A stretch of 55,136 bases of DNA from Chlamydiia bacterium (GTDB lineage Bacteria; Chlamydiota; Chlamydiia; Chlamydiales; 2-12-FULL-49-11), in assembly GCA_022601435.1 (NCBI GenBank), contig JAJACQ010000022.1, positions 1-55,136 on the forward strand, in the 5' to 3' direction. Positions 32,734 through 40,883 of this stretch are shown here, piece by piece. Positions within the stretch are counted from its first letter, which is position 1. Each line of letters opens with the position of its first letter. Both the position numbers and the translations under genes were made by a program. The notes beneath the pieces are model-generated. The model was not told the origin of the DNA. It searched no databases and was given only the letters and a program-made list of their open reading frames with translations.

Positions 32734-34089
32734 GTGAAAAGAGAGCATTGGAAATCTAAGTTAGGCTTTATGTGGTCTGCGATTGGCTCAGCTGTTGGTC
32801 TAGGAAGTATTTGGAGATTTCCTTATATTGTAGGTCAAAATGGTGGAGCTGTATTTGTATTACTTTTTTGTATTTTTTTAATTTGTGTTTCATTGCCAAT
32901 CATGCTGTCTGAGATTGTTATTGGAAGAAGTACTCAAACAAATCCTTCAGATGCGTTTCATAAGATTGGAGAAAATAAAGGATGGAAGGCTTTAGGGACG
33001 ATGCAGGTACTCACAGGTTTTTTGGTAAGTATTTTTTATAGTGTTATTTGTAGTTGGACTCTTGGTTATTTGATTGAGACATTTACAGGTACGGTGACAA
33101 GTTTTACCACGTCTCAAGAAGCGACTCTTTTTTGGAAGTCCCGTTTTGAGGGAGTTACATGGACAATCGGTTGTCTCATAGGGTTTATGTTCTTATCAGC
33201 AACAGTTTTGTTCTCTGGAGTTCAAAAGGGGATTGAGGCGACCAATAAAATACTTATGCCGCTTCTATTTATCTTTTTGTTGTTTTTAGCGTATGCAGGA
33301 TTAATGATGCCAAATGCTTCTAAAGGATTAGTCTTTTTATTCCAACCAGATTGGAGTATGTTAAATGCAAAAGTTGTGTTACTAGCACTTGGTCAAGCCT
33401 GCTTTGGTTTAAGTGTAGGGCAAGGGACGATGATCACTTATGGTAGCTATTTAAGAAAAAAAGATAATCTTTTCAAGATTACAATTCCAGTGACGATCGC
33501 TATTGTAGTTGTTTCATTACTTGCTGGAATCGCTATTTTCACAGCTGTATTTTCAGTAGGTGGAAGTGTGACAAGTGGATCAGACCTTATCTATAAGACC
33601 TTACCTCTTGTTTTTTCTAGTATGCGATTTGGCACGTTGCTTGCGTTTATGTTTTTTGCTTTAATGCTCTTTGCAGGACTCACATCTCAAATATCAGCGA
33701 TGGAGCCATTTATTGCTTATTTAATAGATCATAAATCATTTTCAAGGCATGGGGCTGTATTTGTTTGTTCAATCAGTGTTTTAGTCTTTGCAATTCCAAT
33801 AGGACTTTCATTTGGTATATTTTCTGATTATCAGATATTTGGGATGAGCCTTTTTGATGCTTTAAGTTCGTTGTGTGTTAATATTTTAATTCCGTTAGGG
33901 GCTTTGGCTGCTGTGATATTAGTTGGATGGAGAAAGCCATTTAAGAAGTTTTTAAAGAATCTAAGTGAAGGTACATCTCTTGATTTTTCTAAAGTACCTT
34001 TTTTGAAAAACCTCTTTTCTTTTAGTATCAGATATTTAGTTCCAGTTGTAATTTTAATTATCTTTTTAAACATATTCTATGCAGGCTAG
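32734..34089 (+). CDS. NSS-family sodium:amino-acid symporter
   Basis: A 451-residue inner-membrane transporter of the neurotransmitter:sodium symporter (LeuT/TnaT) family. Helix 1 has the signature GFMWSAIGSAVGLGSIWRFP with the unwound sodium-binding part, followed by NGGAVFVLLF. Helix 6 has SVGQGTMITYGSY and helix 8 has MFFALMLFAGLTSQISAMEP. About eleven to twelve helices are present, as in bacterial members. The start is GTG 32734, with AAGGAG 10 nt upstream. It likely imports an amino acid such as tryptophan or a branched one; chlamydiae are auxotrophic for many. Confidence 0.92.
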   Translation: MKREHWKSKLGFMWSAIGSAVGLGSIWRFPYIVGQNGGAVFVLLFCIFLICVSLPIMLSEIVIGRSTQTNPSDAFHKIGENKGWKALGTMQVLTGFLVSIFYSVICSWTLGYLIETFTGTVTSFTTSQEATLFWKSRFEGVTWTIGCLIGFMFLSATVLFSGVQKGIEATNKILMPLLFIFLLFLAYAGLMMPNASKGLVFLFQPDWSMLNAKVVLLALGQACFGLSVGQGTMITYGSYLRKKDNLFKITIPVTIAIVVVSLLAGIAIFTAVFSVGGSVTSGSDLIYKTLPLVFSSMRFGTLLAFMFFALMLFAGLTSQISAMEPFIAYLIDHKSFSRHGAVFVCSISVLVFAIPIGLSFGIFSDYQIFGMSLFDALSSLCVNILIPLGALAAVILVGWRKPFKKFLKNLSEGTSLDFSKVPFLKNLFSFSIRYLVPVVILIIFLNIFYAG

Positions 34090-34105
34090 TCCATAAAGGA
34101 TAGTT

Positions 34106-34675
34106 ATGAAAGAACTTTATTTGTTCAGGCACGGTGAGACTGAGTGGTCTAAGTCGGGACAACACACAGGTTTAACTGATATTCCCTTGATTGATGAGGG
34201 AATTACTCAAGCAAAAGCTCTTAAAAAGATTGTTAAAGGTTTAACTTTTAATAAAGTCTATTGTAGTCCGCTCACAAGGGTAAAATCAACTTGTGAGTAT
34301 TGTGGTTTATTAGATAAGGCTATCATCAATAGTGATTTACTAGAATGGGATTATGGAGACTATGAAGGAATTACCACAAAAGAAATCCACAAGATAGATC
34401 CTAATTGGACAGTATTTACAAAAGATCCAAAGAATGGAGAAACCTCTTATGAAGTAGAGGTTAGGGCTGATCGATTAATTAAAGAGGCTTTAAAACAAGA
34501 AGGAAGAGTTGCTTTTTTTAGTAGTGGTCACTTCTCAAGATCTTTAATTGCCAGGTGGCTTAATTTTCCTGTTTCGCATGGAAGGTACTTTGCTCTTTCT
34601 CCAGCTTCTTATTCAATTCTATCATTTGAGCATGACTATCAAGTGATTAAGAGTCTGAATAATTTACCTTATTAA
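34106..34675 (+). CDS. Histidine phosphatase (phosphoglycerate-mutase-like)
   Basis: A 189-residue cytoplasmic protein of the histidine phosphatase superfamily. The phospho-accepting His is in LFRHGETEWS (residue 8), Arg and the substrate loop in HTGLTDIPL, Arg in CSPLTRVKST, Glu in LLEWDYGDYEG, and the second His in FFSSGHFSRSL. It is about 40 residues shorter than true dPGM and fits the small acid-phosphatase or sugar-phosphatase members. Substrate unknown. It follows the transporter by 16 bp and is probably cotranscribed. Confidence 0.88.
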   Translation: MKELYLFRHGETEWSKSGQHTGLTDIPLIDEGITQAKALKKIVKGLTFNKVYCSPLTRVKSTCEYCGLLDKAIINSDLLEWDYGDYEGITTKEIHKIDPNWTVFTKDPKNGETSYEVEVRADRLIKEALKQEGRVAFFSSGHFSRSLIARWLNFPVSHGRYFALSPASYSILSFEHDYQVIKSLNNLPY

Positions 34676-34736
34676 TACCTTGAATAATATTTTCTACTCT
34701 GTAGTGTAAGATCTATATATTATAATGAGGTGATAA

Positions 34737-35864
34737 ATGGATGAATCTAATAAAAAATTAGTTCTTGTAACAGGAAGCGCAGGGCGTATCGGAACACATG
34801 TTGCAAAGAGACTGGGTGAAAATTATCATATCGTAGGGTTTGAGTTGATGACAGCAATTTATGCTTCTGCAAATGAAGAGCTTGTTCCATTAGATGTGTC
34901 TTCTGAAGAAAGTATCAATCAAGCTTTTAGGCATATAGAAGCTTTTTATGGAAAAAAGATATCATCAGTTGTTCACCTAGCAGCTTATTATAGTTTTGAA
35001 AATCAAAAGTATGATAATTATAACAAGATCACAGTTCAAGGAACAAAGAATATTCTAAAAGCGTTACAGAATTTTGAATGTGAGCAATTTATCTTCTCTT
35101 CCACAATGCTTGTGCATGAAGCGACAAAACCTGGAGAAAAGATTAATGAATATTCACCATTAGATGGGAATTGGGCTTATCCAAAATCAAAAATTGAAAC
35201 AGAAGAAGTGATCAGGAAGTATAGAGGAAATATTCCCTCGGTAATCATGAGGATTTCTGGTGTTTATGATGATGATTGTCACTCTATCCCAATATCGAAT
35301 CAAATACAGAGAATCTATGAAAAGAGTTTTACAGCTCACTTTTTTCCAGGAGATGTCACTCATGGCGCTTCATTTATGCATATGACGGATTTAGTAGATT
35401 TAATTGAAATAGCGGTGAATAAGAGAAATGATATGGCAAAAGAAGTGACTACTATACTTGTTGGTGAACCTGAAACTCTAAGCACAAAATATTTGCAAGA
35501 TGAGATCTCAGAGGCCTTGTATAAAAAATCTATATGGATGATGAGATTACCTAGATTTGTTGCTTGGATTGGATCGTGGTTTCAATGTCATATACCATTT
35601 ATGGCAAAACCCTTTATCAGACCATGGATGATTAAATTAGCGGATGAACACTATGAATTAGATATTTCAAAAGCTAAAAAGATATTTAATTGGGAGCCAA
35701 AATTTAAGCTTAAAGATTGCTTAGAAAATATGTGTAAGGATTTATTAAATGATCCGATTGCTTGGTATAAGAAGAATAATCTTAAGATGCATAAGAATCT
35801 TAAGAAGAAAATACAAAAAAAAAGCGTAAATAAATCAGATGACTCTAAAAGGGATGTAGCATGA
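34737..35864 (+). CDS. NAD-dependent epimerase/dehydratase
   Basis: A 375-residue extended short-chain dehydrogenase. The Rossmann loop is VTGSAGRIGTHVAKRL. The catalytic set is Ser/Thr in FIFSSTMLVHE and the Tyr-x3-Lys in WAYPKSKIETEEVI. A substrate domain follows and the C-terminus is very basic (many Lys). The ribosome site GAGGTG is good. Its stop overlaps the start of the SPW/VKOR gene (4 nt), and this pair occurs together in other bacteria, from memory. The substrate is unknown; a quinone- or sugar-related role is guesswork. Confidence 0.88.
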   Translation: MDESNKKLVLVTGSAGRIGTHVAKRLGENYHIVGFELMTAIYASANEELVPLDVSSEESINQAFRHIEAFYGKKISSVVHLAAYYSFENQKYDNYNKITVQGTKNILKALQNFECEQFIFSSTMLVHEATKPGEKINEYSPLDGNWAYPKSKIETEEVIRKYRGNIPSVIMRISGVYDDDCHSIPISNQIQRIYEKSFTAHFFPGDVTHGASFMHMTDLVDLIEIAVNKRNDMAKEVTTILVGEPETLSTKYLQDEISEALYKKSIWMMRLPRFVAWIGSWFQCHIPFMAKPFIRPWMIKLADEHYELDISKAKKIFNWEPKFKLKDCLENMCKDLLNDPIAWYKKNNLKMHKNLKKKIQKKSVNKSDDSKRDVA

Positions 35865-37177
35865 AACCAGTTTCTAAAGAAGTTAAAGCAAAACATGAGA
35901 AGATGATATGGACAGTATTTGCCTGTAGCTTTTTAGGCTTTTGGTTAATCTTTTCTCATTTTGCTTTTGGATACAAAACCATTGCTATGTCATGGAATGA
36001 TTCTATGACAGGTATTTTCGTAATGTTTTGTGCCTTCTTTGCAAGAAAGCCAAATAAACTAGGTTTTTTCGCAATTTGGCTTATTTGCTTTGCAGGAATC
36101 TGGCTAAACTTTGCGCCGCTGCTTTTCTGGGCAAAATCTGCTGTTGAATACTTAAATGATACAATCATAGGAATTTTACTTATTCTATTTTCACTGATTA
36201 TCCCAGGTCTACCAGGAAAAGTCACAGAAGCAGGTCACGAGATTCCTCCTGGCTGGAGTTATAACCCTTCTGCTTGGATACAAAGAATACCTGTAATCAA
36301 GCTAGGTATGCTAGGAATGTTTATCTCAAGATACCTTGCCGGCTATCAATTAGGGTACTTTGACTATGTTTGGAATCCAGAGTTCTTACAAGGCACAAAA
36401 GAGGTGCTTACATCAAATGTAGCAAGCTTTTTCCCTGTTTCAGATGCAGGTCTTGGGTGCTTTGCTTATACACTAGAAGTTCTACTAGGTTTAAAAGGGG
36501 GAGAAAATCGATGGAGAACAATGCCATGGATGGTGATCTCATTTGTTTTGCTTGTAGTACCCCTTGGTATCGTAAGTATTATCCTTGTTATACTACAACC
36601 TCTACTTGTTGGTCATTGGTGTTTTTTATGTCTCTGTACTGCAACAGCTATGATGATCATGATTGTCTACGCCGTCGATGAGCTCATCGCAGTATTTCAA
36701 TTCCTGCATTTAACAAGAAAGGCTAAAAAAAGCGTATGGCAAACTTTCTGGCATGGTGGAGATCTTCCTGGTACAAAAGATGAAGAAGAATATAGCCTAT
36801 CAGAAGGTAAAATTTTAGAGCTAGAAAAAAAGGCCCGGCTAGGAGTTGGATACAGCTGGAATTTATTTTTATCTGCTATTATAGGAATTGTCTTTATGCT
36901 TACACCATATTGGTTTTCTATTGATGGCTTAATGGCTGATATGGATCATTTATTCGGAGCTTTAATTATTGTTATTTCCATTCTCTCTCTTGCAGAAGTA
37001 ATAAGAGCACTTCGATTTGTTAATATCCTATTTGGAGCTGCTTTAATCACTTTGTCATGGGTCTATTATGAAATGCCAATTTTCCAGAATATATTTGCAA
37101 TCGCATTGATTCTACTATCATTTAGAAGGGGTAAGATCAAAGAGACTTACGGCCCTTGGCAAAAGATGATTAAGTAA
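35861..37177 (+). CDS. SPW-repeat / VKOR-like membrane protein
   Basis: A 438-residue polytopic protein. Residues about 15-120 and 325-425 are SPW-type helix pairs (MSWNDSMTGIFVMFCAFFA, YLNDTIIGILLILFS), and the middle (about 130-290) is a vitamin-K-epoxide-reductase fold. The redox motif is HWCFLCLC, with the usual CxxC. The loop that should hold a second cysteine pair reads SDAGLGCFAY and offers only one. VKORs reoxidise thiol oxidoreductases with quinone; a reduced set of Cys suggests a different use. It overlaps the epimerase gene by 4 nt, so the two are one operon. Confidence 0.82.
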   Translation: MKPVSKEVKAKHEKMIWTVFACSFLGFWLIFSHFAFGYKTIAMSWNDSMTGIFVMFCAFFARKPNKLGFFAIWLICFAGIWLNFAPLLFWAKSAVEYLNDTIIGILLILFSLIIPGLPGKVTEAGHEIPPGWSYNPSAWIQRIPVIKLGMLGMFISRYLAGYQLGYFDYVWNPEFLQGTKEVLTSNVASFFPVSDAGLGCFAYTLEVLLGLKGGENRWRTMPWMVISFVLLVVPLGIVSIILVILQPLLVGHWCFLCLCTATAMMIMIVYAVDELIAVFQFLHLTRKAKKSVWQTFWHGGDLPGTKDEEEYSLSEGKILELEKKARLGVGYSWNLFLSAIIGIVFMLTPYWFSIDGLMADMDHLFGALIIVISILSLAEVIRALRFVNILFGAALITLSWVYYEMPIFQNIFAIALILLSFRRGKIKETYGPWQKMIK

Positions 37178-37256
37178 ATGTTTAATAAACTTATGTCATT
37201 TTAATCTAAACAAATACACGCAACCTTCTTGATTTAAATTATTTGCTTGTATTTGA

Positions 37257-37502
37257 ATCGTTGTCACTTTTGGCTCAGCAACCATTATAGATCCTCAGAG
37301 CGTAAAAAGCGCAACAAACTACTATTCTACAAAAGATTTCTTGATATCAACATTGCAACACATGATTCATCCAATTGATACTTTTAGACATATGAGTTTT
37401 CTTCCTTCAGTCCAACAAGATGTGTTAATGGATCACTCAATCATGAATGAAACTTATCGAGAAAAGTGGGTTGAAAATTTAAGTAAGATAAGTTTGCAAT
37501 AA
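37257..37502 (+). pseudogene. Probable 3' remnant of a lost gene
   Basis: This 406 bp gap (37178-37583) has no intact gene. A plus-strand frame is open from 37257 to TAA 37500-37502 and reads like real protein near its end (MSFLPSVQQDVLMDHSIMNE, then REKWVENLSKI). It has no start codon until ATG 37362 and no ribosome site there. On the minus strand a 29-codon frame (37196-37285) also looks protein-like (MVAEPKVTTIQIQANNLNQE). Both may be leftovers of decayed genes. I see no hairpin or RNA gene in the gap. Confidence 0.4.
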
Positions 37503-37583
37503 ATTTTTAAGAAAAGCTGCTGATGAAGTTTTTTAGTTAAAGTTCTAGTAGAAATATTCATTTAAAATAGTTATATTTAGTTT

Positions 37584-38045
37584 ATGGCTAAGTTTATTAT
37601 TATTTTTGCATGTGCTTTTGCAACATGCGCAAAACCTCCAGAACATGTTCAAGTTAGTGACAAGAGTGTAGAGTTTTTTGTTGAATCCATTAAAACTAAA
37701 GATTTAGTAGTTTTAGCGATTGGTGGTTTTTACGAAAATAAGAAAGTTGAAAATCTTTATTTAGACCTTGAATATCAAGGAGAGATGAGCAGTAAGTTTG
37801 CAAAAATAAAGTTACTTAAAATTGCAAGGGGGATGCTAGCCCACATAAATCGCGATGAGCAGCTGCGTCCTTTTTTAATTAAGAAGCGTTTTTCATCAAA
37901 GGATATAAGCGTAAGTTTAGCTTACACATCCAAGGAAGGAGTTTCTTCTCAGGTGCATGTATATGAAGGAAAGGTTATCTTTTCCACATATGATAAAACA
38001 ACCAATCAGTTAACTAAGGTTCATAGCGAATCTCTTTCATTATAA
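37584..38045 (+). CDS. Small exported protein of unknown function
   Basis: A 153-residue protein with a short hydrophobic, Cys-containing N-terminus (KFIIIFACAFATCAKPPE), which could be a signal peptide or lipoprotein leader (Cys at 13 within ATCA). The rest is a compact alpha/beta chain without known motifs (DLVVLAIGGFYENKKVENLY, KDISVSLAYTSKEG, VIFSTYDKTTN). No family recognised. It converges on the nuclease gene with a 25 bp overlap of the ends. Confidence 0.55.
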   Translation: MAKFIIIFACAFATCAKPPEHVQVSDKSVEFFVESIKTKDLVVLAIGGFYENKKVENLYLDLEYQGEMSSKFAKIKLLKIARGMLAHINRDEQLRPFLIKKRFSSKDISVSLAYTSKEGVSSQVHVYEGKVIFSTYDKTTNQLTKVHSESLSL

Positions 38046-38758
38046 TAAGCGCAGTATGGACAATCTTTAGATGGAGCGGGAGGTTCTTCTTTTTGCAAGG
38101 CTTCAAAGATTTGAAAGAGGGTTTCATCTATCCAAGAGGTATCTACGTTATGTCGGATAATACTTAAGTCAAAAATGAGTTTTTCTTCAAAGGTAGGACG
38201 AGATTTTATTGCGTTACAAGCTACAAATAGAGCTTCTTCGGAGACTGTGAAGTGATTCTGTTTAAATAAATAAGAGTAGAATTCAAGCTGTCTTCGATAT
38301 CTTTCATATTTAGGCCCTGAAAAGGAAAGTTTATAATTAGAAGATGTGGCTTTATAATCAACAATGATAATATGACTACCATCTGTCCAGACATCATCTA
38401 CAGCACCTGTTAGTATAAAATTTGTGTCGTGATGGATATGTCTAATCCCTTGAAAGTTTTCTCTCCACTTATCCAATTCAGGATGATCAAAGCCTCGAAT
38501 TCCTGTTTTATACTCTTCCATTAATGGATGTGGAATTTTTTTCTTTCTATATATATCGAATTCTTTTTTCAAAAGATGATCTACAGCCAAGTTTAGATTG
38601 AAAGGAATCATAGGCGGTCTATTAATGCCTCTTCTTCTATCTAAATAAAAGCAGCATGGGCATTCAATAAAAAGCTCAACCTTACTTCTAGATAATGAAT
38701 AAGGAGCTTCTGCATAGGGAATATATAAGTTTCGAGAGCGCTTTGGTTTGTATTCCAT
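38021..38758 (-). CDS. PD-(D/E)XK nuclease family protein
   Basis: A 245-residue RecB/Cas4-like nuclease. The active-site core is LTGAVDDVWTDG followed by IIIVDYKATS (Asp, then Asp-Tyr-Lys), with a helix bearing Gln (YRRQLEFYSYL) as in the family. Cysteines cluster at the N-terminus (ECPCCFYL) and C-terminus (CPYCAYY); four such ligands hold a 4Fe-4S cluster in AddB and Cas4, so one is possible here. No CRISPR or Cas gene is nearby, so it belongs to the stand-alone members of unknown role, likely in DNA repair. Confidence 0.85.
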   Translation of the reverse strand: MEYKPKRSRNLYIPYAEAPYSLSRSKVELFIECPCCFYLDRRRGINRPPMIPFNLNLAVDHLLKKEFDIYRKKKIPHPLMEEYKTGIRGFDHPELDKWRENFQGIRHIHHDTNFILTGAVDDVWTDGSHIIIVDYKATSSNYKLSFSGPKYERYRRQLEFYSYLFKQNHFTVSEEALFVACNAIKSRPTFEEKLIFDLSIIRHNVDTSWIDETLFQIFEALQKEEPPAPSKDCPYCAYYNERDSL

Positions 38759-38764
38759 AATATA

Positions 38765-39433
38765 TCAGGACACTCGACTTACAGCATAAGGTAAAGATCT
38801 TGCTGTTGTGTTTGTAGTTCTTGAATTAAATCGTTTTCCTACTTCGGTAGCTACTTGTGTAGAACGCTCTATCGGCATATTTTTGGCGACTAGTCTTCTC
38901 TGAGAGGGGAAGCCTCTTTTGTGAGGGGGGCGATAAGGGGGGCTACTTTCGGTTAAAGGAATGGATGTAGGGGTAGATCTTATTCCGGAGTGTTCAACTA
39001 TTGGAGTAGTTCTATGTGGCGGGTTTGGAAAGGCTGCTCCAGTACGAACAGATACAACAGGGCTAGTAGGATAAGGCGTATGATTTGTGTAATTTGAAAC
39101 AAGAGGTCTTGATTCATAATATCCATAATCTGGTCTTCTTCTGTATTGTAAACTAACTGATGTATCTTGAGGTGGTAGGTAGTCTTCATTATCATCAGAA
39201 CATGAAGAGCGTATTGCAATTGTTGCAATTGCTCCACCTACTAAGATAAGAGGAATCATAATAAAACTTACCAACAAAGGAGCTGTTGCTGCAATAATGA
39301 TAATGGCTACAACTGCGATGATCCATAAAATTCCATAACGCTGAAAATTTAATCTTGTCTCGTCATTACATTGAATGCTTGTAAAAGAGGTTGTATCTGT
39401 TTCGACAATAGTTGTTGATTGAGGTGCCATCAT
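38765..39433 (-). CDS. Bilobed-hydrophobic protein, possible inclusion-membrane type
   Basis: A 222-residue protein. After 31 polar N-terminal residues there is one bilobed hydrophobic block (about 32-72: two helices, WIIAVVAIIIIAATAPLLV and FIMIPLILVGGAIATIAI, with a tight turn). The remaining 150 residues are polar, rich in Pro, Ser, Thr and Arg, with no domain. This is the profile of chlamydial inclusion-membrane (Inc) proteins, which are secreted by the type III system and display the tail to the host cytosol. The profile alone is not proof. A ribosome site AAGGA precedes the ATG. It lies 6 bp before the nuclease gene. Confidence 0.6.
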   Translation of the reverse strand: MMAPQSTTIVETDTTSFTSIQCNDETRLNFQRYGILWIIAVVAIIIIAATAPLLVSFIMIPLILVGGAIATIAIRSSCSDDNEDYLPPQDTSVSLQYRRRPDYGYYESRPLVSNYTNHTPYPTSPVVSVRTGAAFPNPPHRTTPIVEHSGIRSTPTSIPLTESSPPYRPPHKRGFPSQRRLVAKNMPIERSTQVATEVGKRFNSRTTNTTARSLPYAVSRVS

Positions 39434-39459
39434 AAATTAGAGTCCTTTTATTTTGTTAA

Positions 39460-40080
39460 TTACGTAAACTGTATCGATTCACAATCTACATGATCTACTG
39501 CATTTGTATTAATTAGAATATAGGGAAAGTAAAGTTCATTTCTAGTGTATATATCTTTATTCCACCCTAAGATGATACAGTCATTTTTATTCCATGAACT
39601 TAGTTTATAAACATGTTCACTGCCAACCTCAAAATTCATTTGTTGACCATAACCATCTTGTACTGTGATTATGTTATTTCCATAGTCAATCGCAATCAAA
39701 GAAAGATAAGTTAGATCGCCTGCTCTTGATGAACATGAAATGTCTACATAAGCTTTAGTTTGGCTTCTTTCATTGAAGAGGTAGTAACCTTCTGAATGAA
39801 TCCCTCCTTCTGATGGATAGATAACGATTGGATCGTTTACATACCAATTAAGCACTTCATCTTTTGATAAATACCCTTGAGCACACCAGACACTTCCATC
39901 GTCAAGATAGATATTAGAAAATGTTTTGTGATAAGTAACGCGAGCTACACTTCTATAAGGAACACTTTTATAATAACTATAAGTTCTTCCAAAAGTGTCA
40001 ACATAAGTGTCTGCAAAATAACTAGAAGAGATGAAAATACTTAAAAGAAATAAAGTTTGATAGACTCGGTTTTTGCTCAT
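39460..40080 (-). CDS. Secreted protein of unknown function
   Basis: A 206-residue protein with a clear signal peptide (QTLFLLSIFISSSYFA, cleavage before Asp24). The mature part has repeated strands with many Tyr and Asp (TFGRTYSYYKSVPYRS, NNIITVQDGYGQQM, KNDCIILGWNKDIY) and four to five Cys that could form disulfides. The pattern is like a set of small beta domains, one of which (NNIITVQDGYGQQMNFEVGS) hints at an SH3-like or ligand-binding strand unit. No family named. It is probably expressed with its neighbours 38765 and 40144 on the same strand. Confidence 0.6.
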   Translation of the reverse strand: MSKNRVYQTLFLLSIFISSSYFADTYVDTFGRTYSYYKSVPYRSVARVTYHKTFSNIYLDDGSVWCAQGYLSKDEVLNWYVNDPIVIYPSEGGIHSEGYYLFNERSQTKAYVDISCSSRAGDLTYLSLIAIDYGNNIITVQDGYGQQMNFEVGSEHVYKLSSWNKNDCIILGWNKDIYTRNELYFPYILINTNAVDHVDCESIQFT

Positions 40081-40143
40081 TATGCTGCCTCATTATTAAT
40101 CTGAAAACAACATTTTACTACGTTTTATTTTTAAAGAAAACAT

Positions 40144-40797
40144 TTATTTTTGATTGTTTTCTCTTAATTTGTTTAAGAGGATAGCGCTTTCAGAAAGGGT
40201 GATCCGGTTTTTTGTCGCATCAGTGATTAAGTCATTTAGAGATAAAAAAGTTTTTTTGTAGGCAACAGTTATGAAGTAAGTCTCATCATTTGGAAGAGCT
40301 GATAACCCCATAGATTTACGGATTTCTTCTAGTTCTTCAGAAGCAACAGTAAGATACCACGCAAACTTATTTTTTATATCAAATAAGGGAGTCGCTCTAA
40401 AGCATCCTGTAATAGAAAAAGAAAACACCTCTCCTATAGGAAGTGGTGAGTACAGTTTTTTTTCTTCATCTGGAGTTGCGATTGAGATATGTGCACCATG
40501 AATAAATTTCCCTTGAAAATACGGAGGCATATCAATGGAGGCATCGTTAAAGAAAGGGATGATAGAGGTGATATATTCATTTGCAATATCTAGGTAGATA
40601 AAACCTCGAGCATCTTGTTTTAGCGTGCCTGCAATGGGTAAAACTGAATGAATATATGAAATAATAGAACTTTCAAAAGGATCTTTGATAATTTGTTTAT
40701 CTCTACAAGGGGTTTTTTTTGAATCATCTGATTTTTTAAGTAAACATTTATCAAAATAAGTTGGGTGAGATATCCTTACTTTTTTTGGTGTATACAT
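40144..40797 (-). CDS. Unknown protein, possibly related to 2H phosphoesterases
   Basis: A 217-residue soluble protein. One segment (KFIHGAHISIATPDE) fits the first His-x-Ser/Thr motif of 2H phosphodiesterase folds (LigT and relatives). The equivalent second motif reads ETYFITVAYKK, where Phe replaces His, so if the fold is right it has lost a catalytic His. The helical segment WYLTVASEELEEIRKSMG and LSALPND also suit that fold. The similarity is weak and from memory. A GGGAG ribosome site precedes the ATG. Confidence 0.5.
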   Translation of the reverse strand: MYTPKKVRISHPTYFDKCLLKKSDDSKKTPCRDKQIIKDPFESSIISYIHSVLPIAGTLKQDARGFIYLDIANEYITSIIPFFNDASIDMPPYFQGKFIHGAHISIATPDEEKKLYSPLPIGEVFSFSITGCFRATPLFDIKNKFAWYLTVASEELEEIRKSMGLSALPNDETYFITVAYKKTFLSLNDLITDATKNRITLSESAILLNKLRENNQK

Positions 40798-40883
40798 AAA
40801 AACTCCCAGGTCATTTATCTACCAAATACAAAAAAACGAAATAAGAAGCAAACTCTATTGTCAGAAATGCAAAACTTTTTATA

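Noticed and set aside
38021-38758. Cas4 and thus a CRISPR system
   Set aside because: The nuclease resembles Cas4/AddB in its motifs, but no repeat-spacer array or other cas gene is present in the window.
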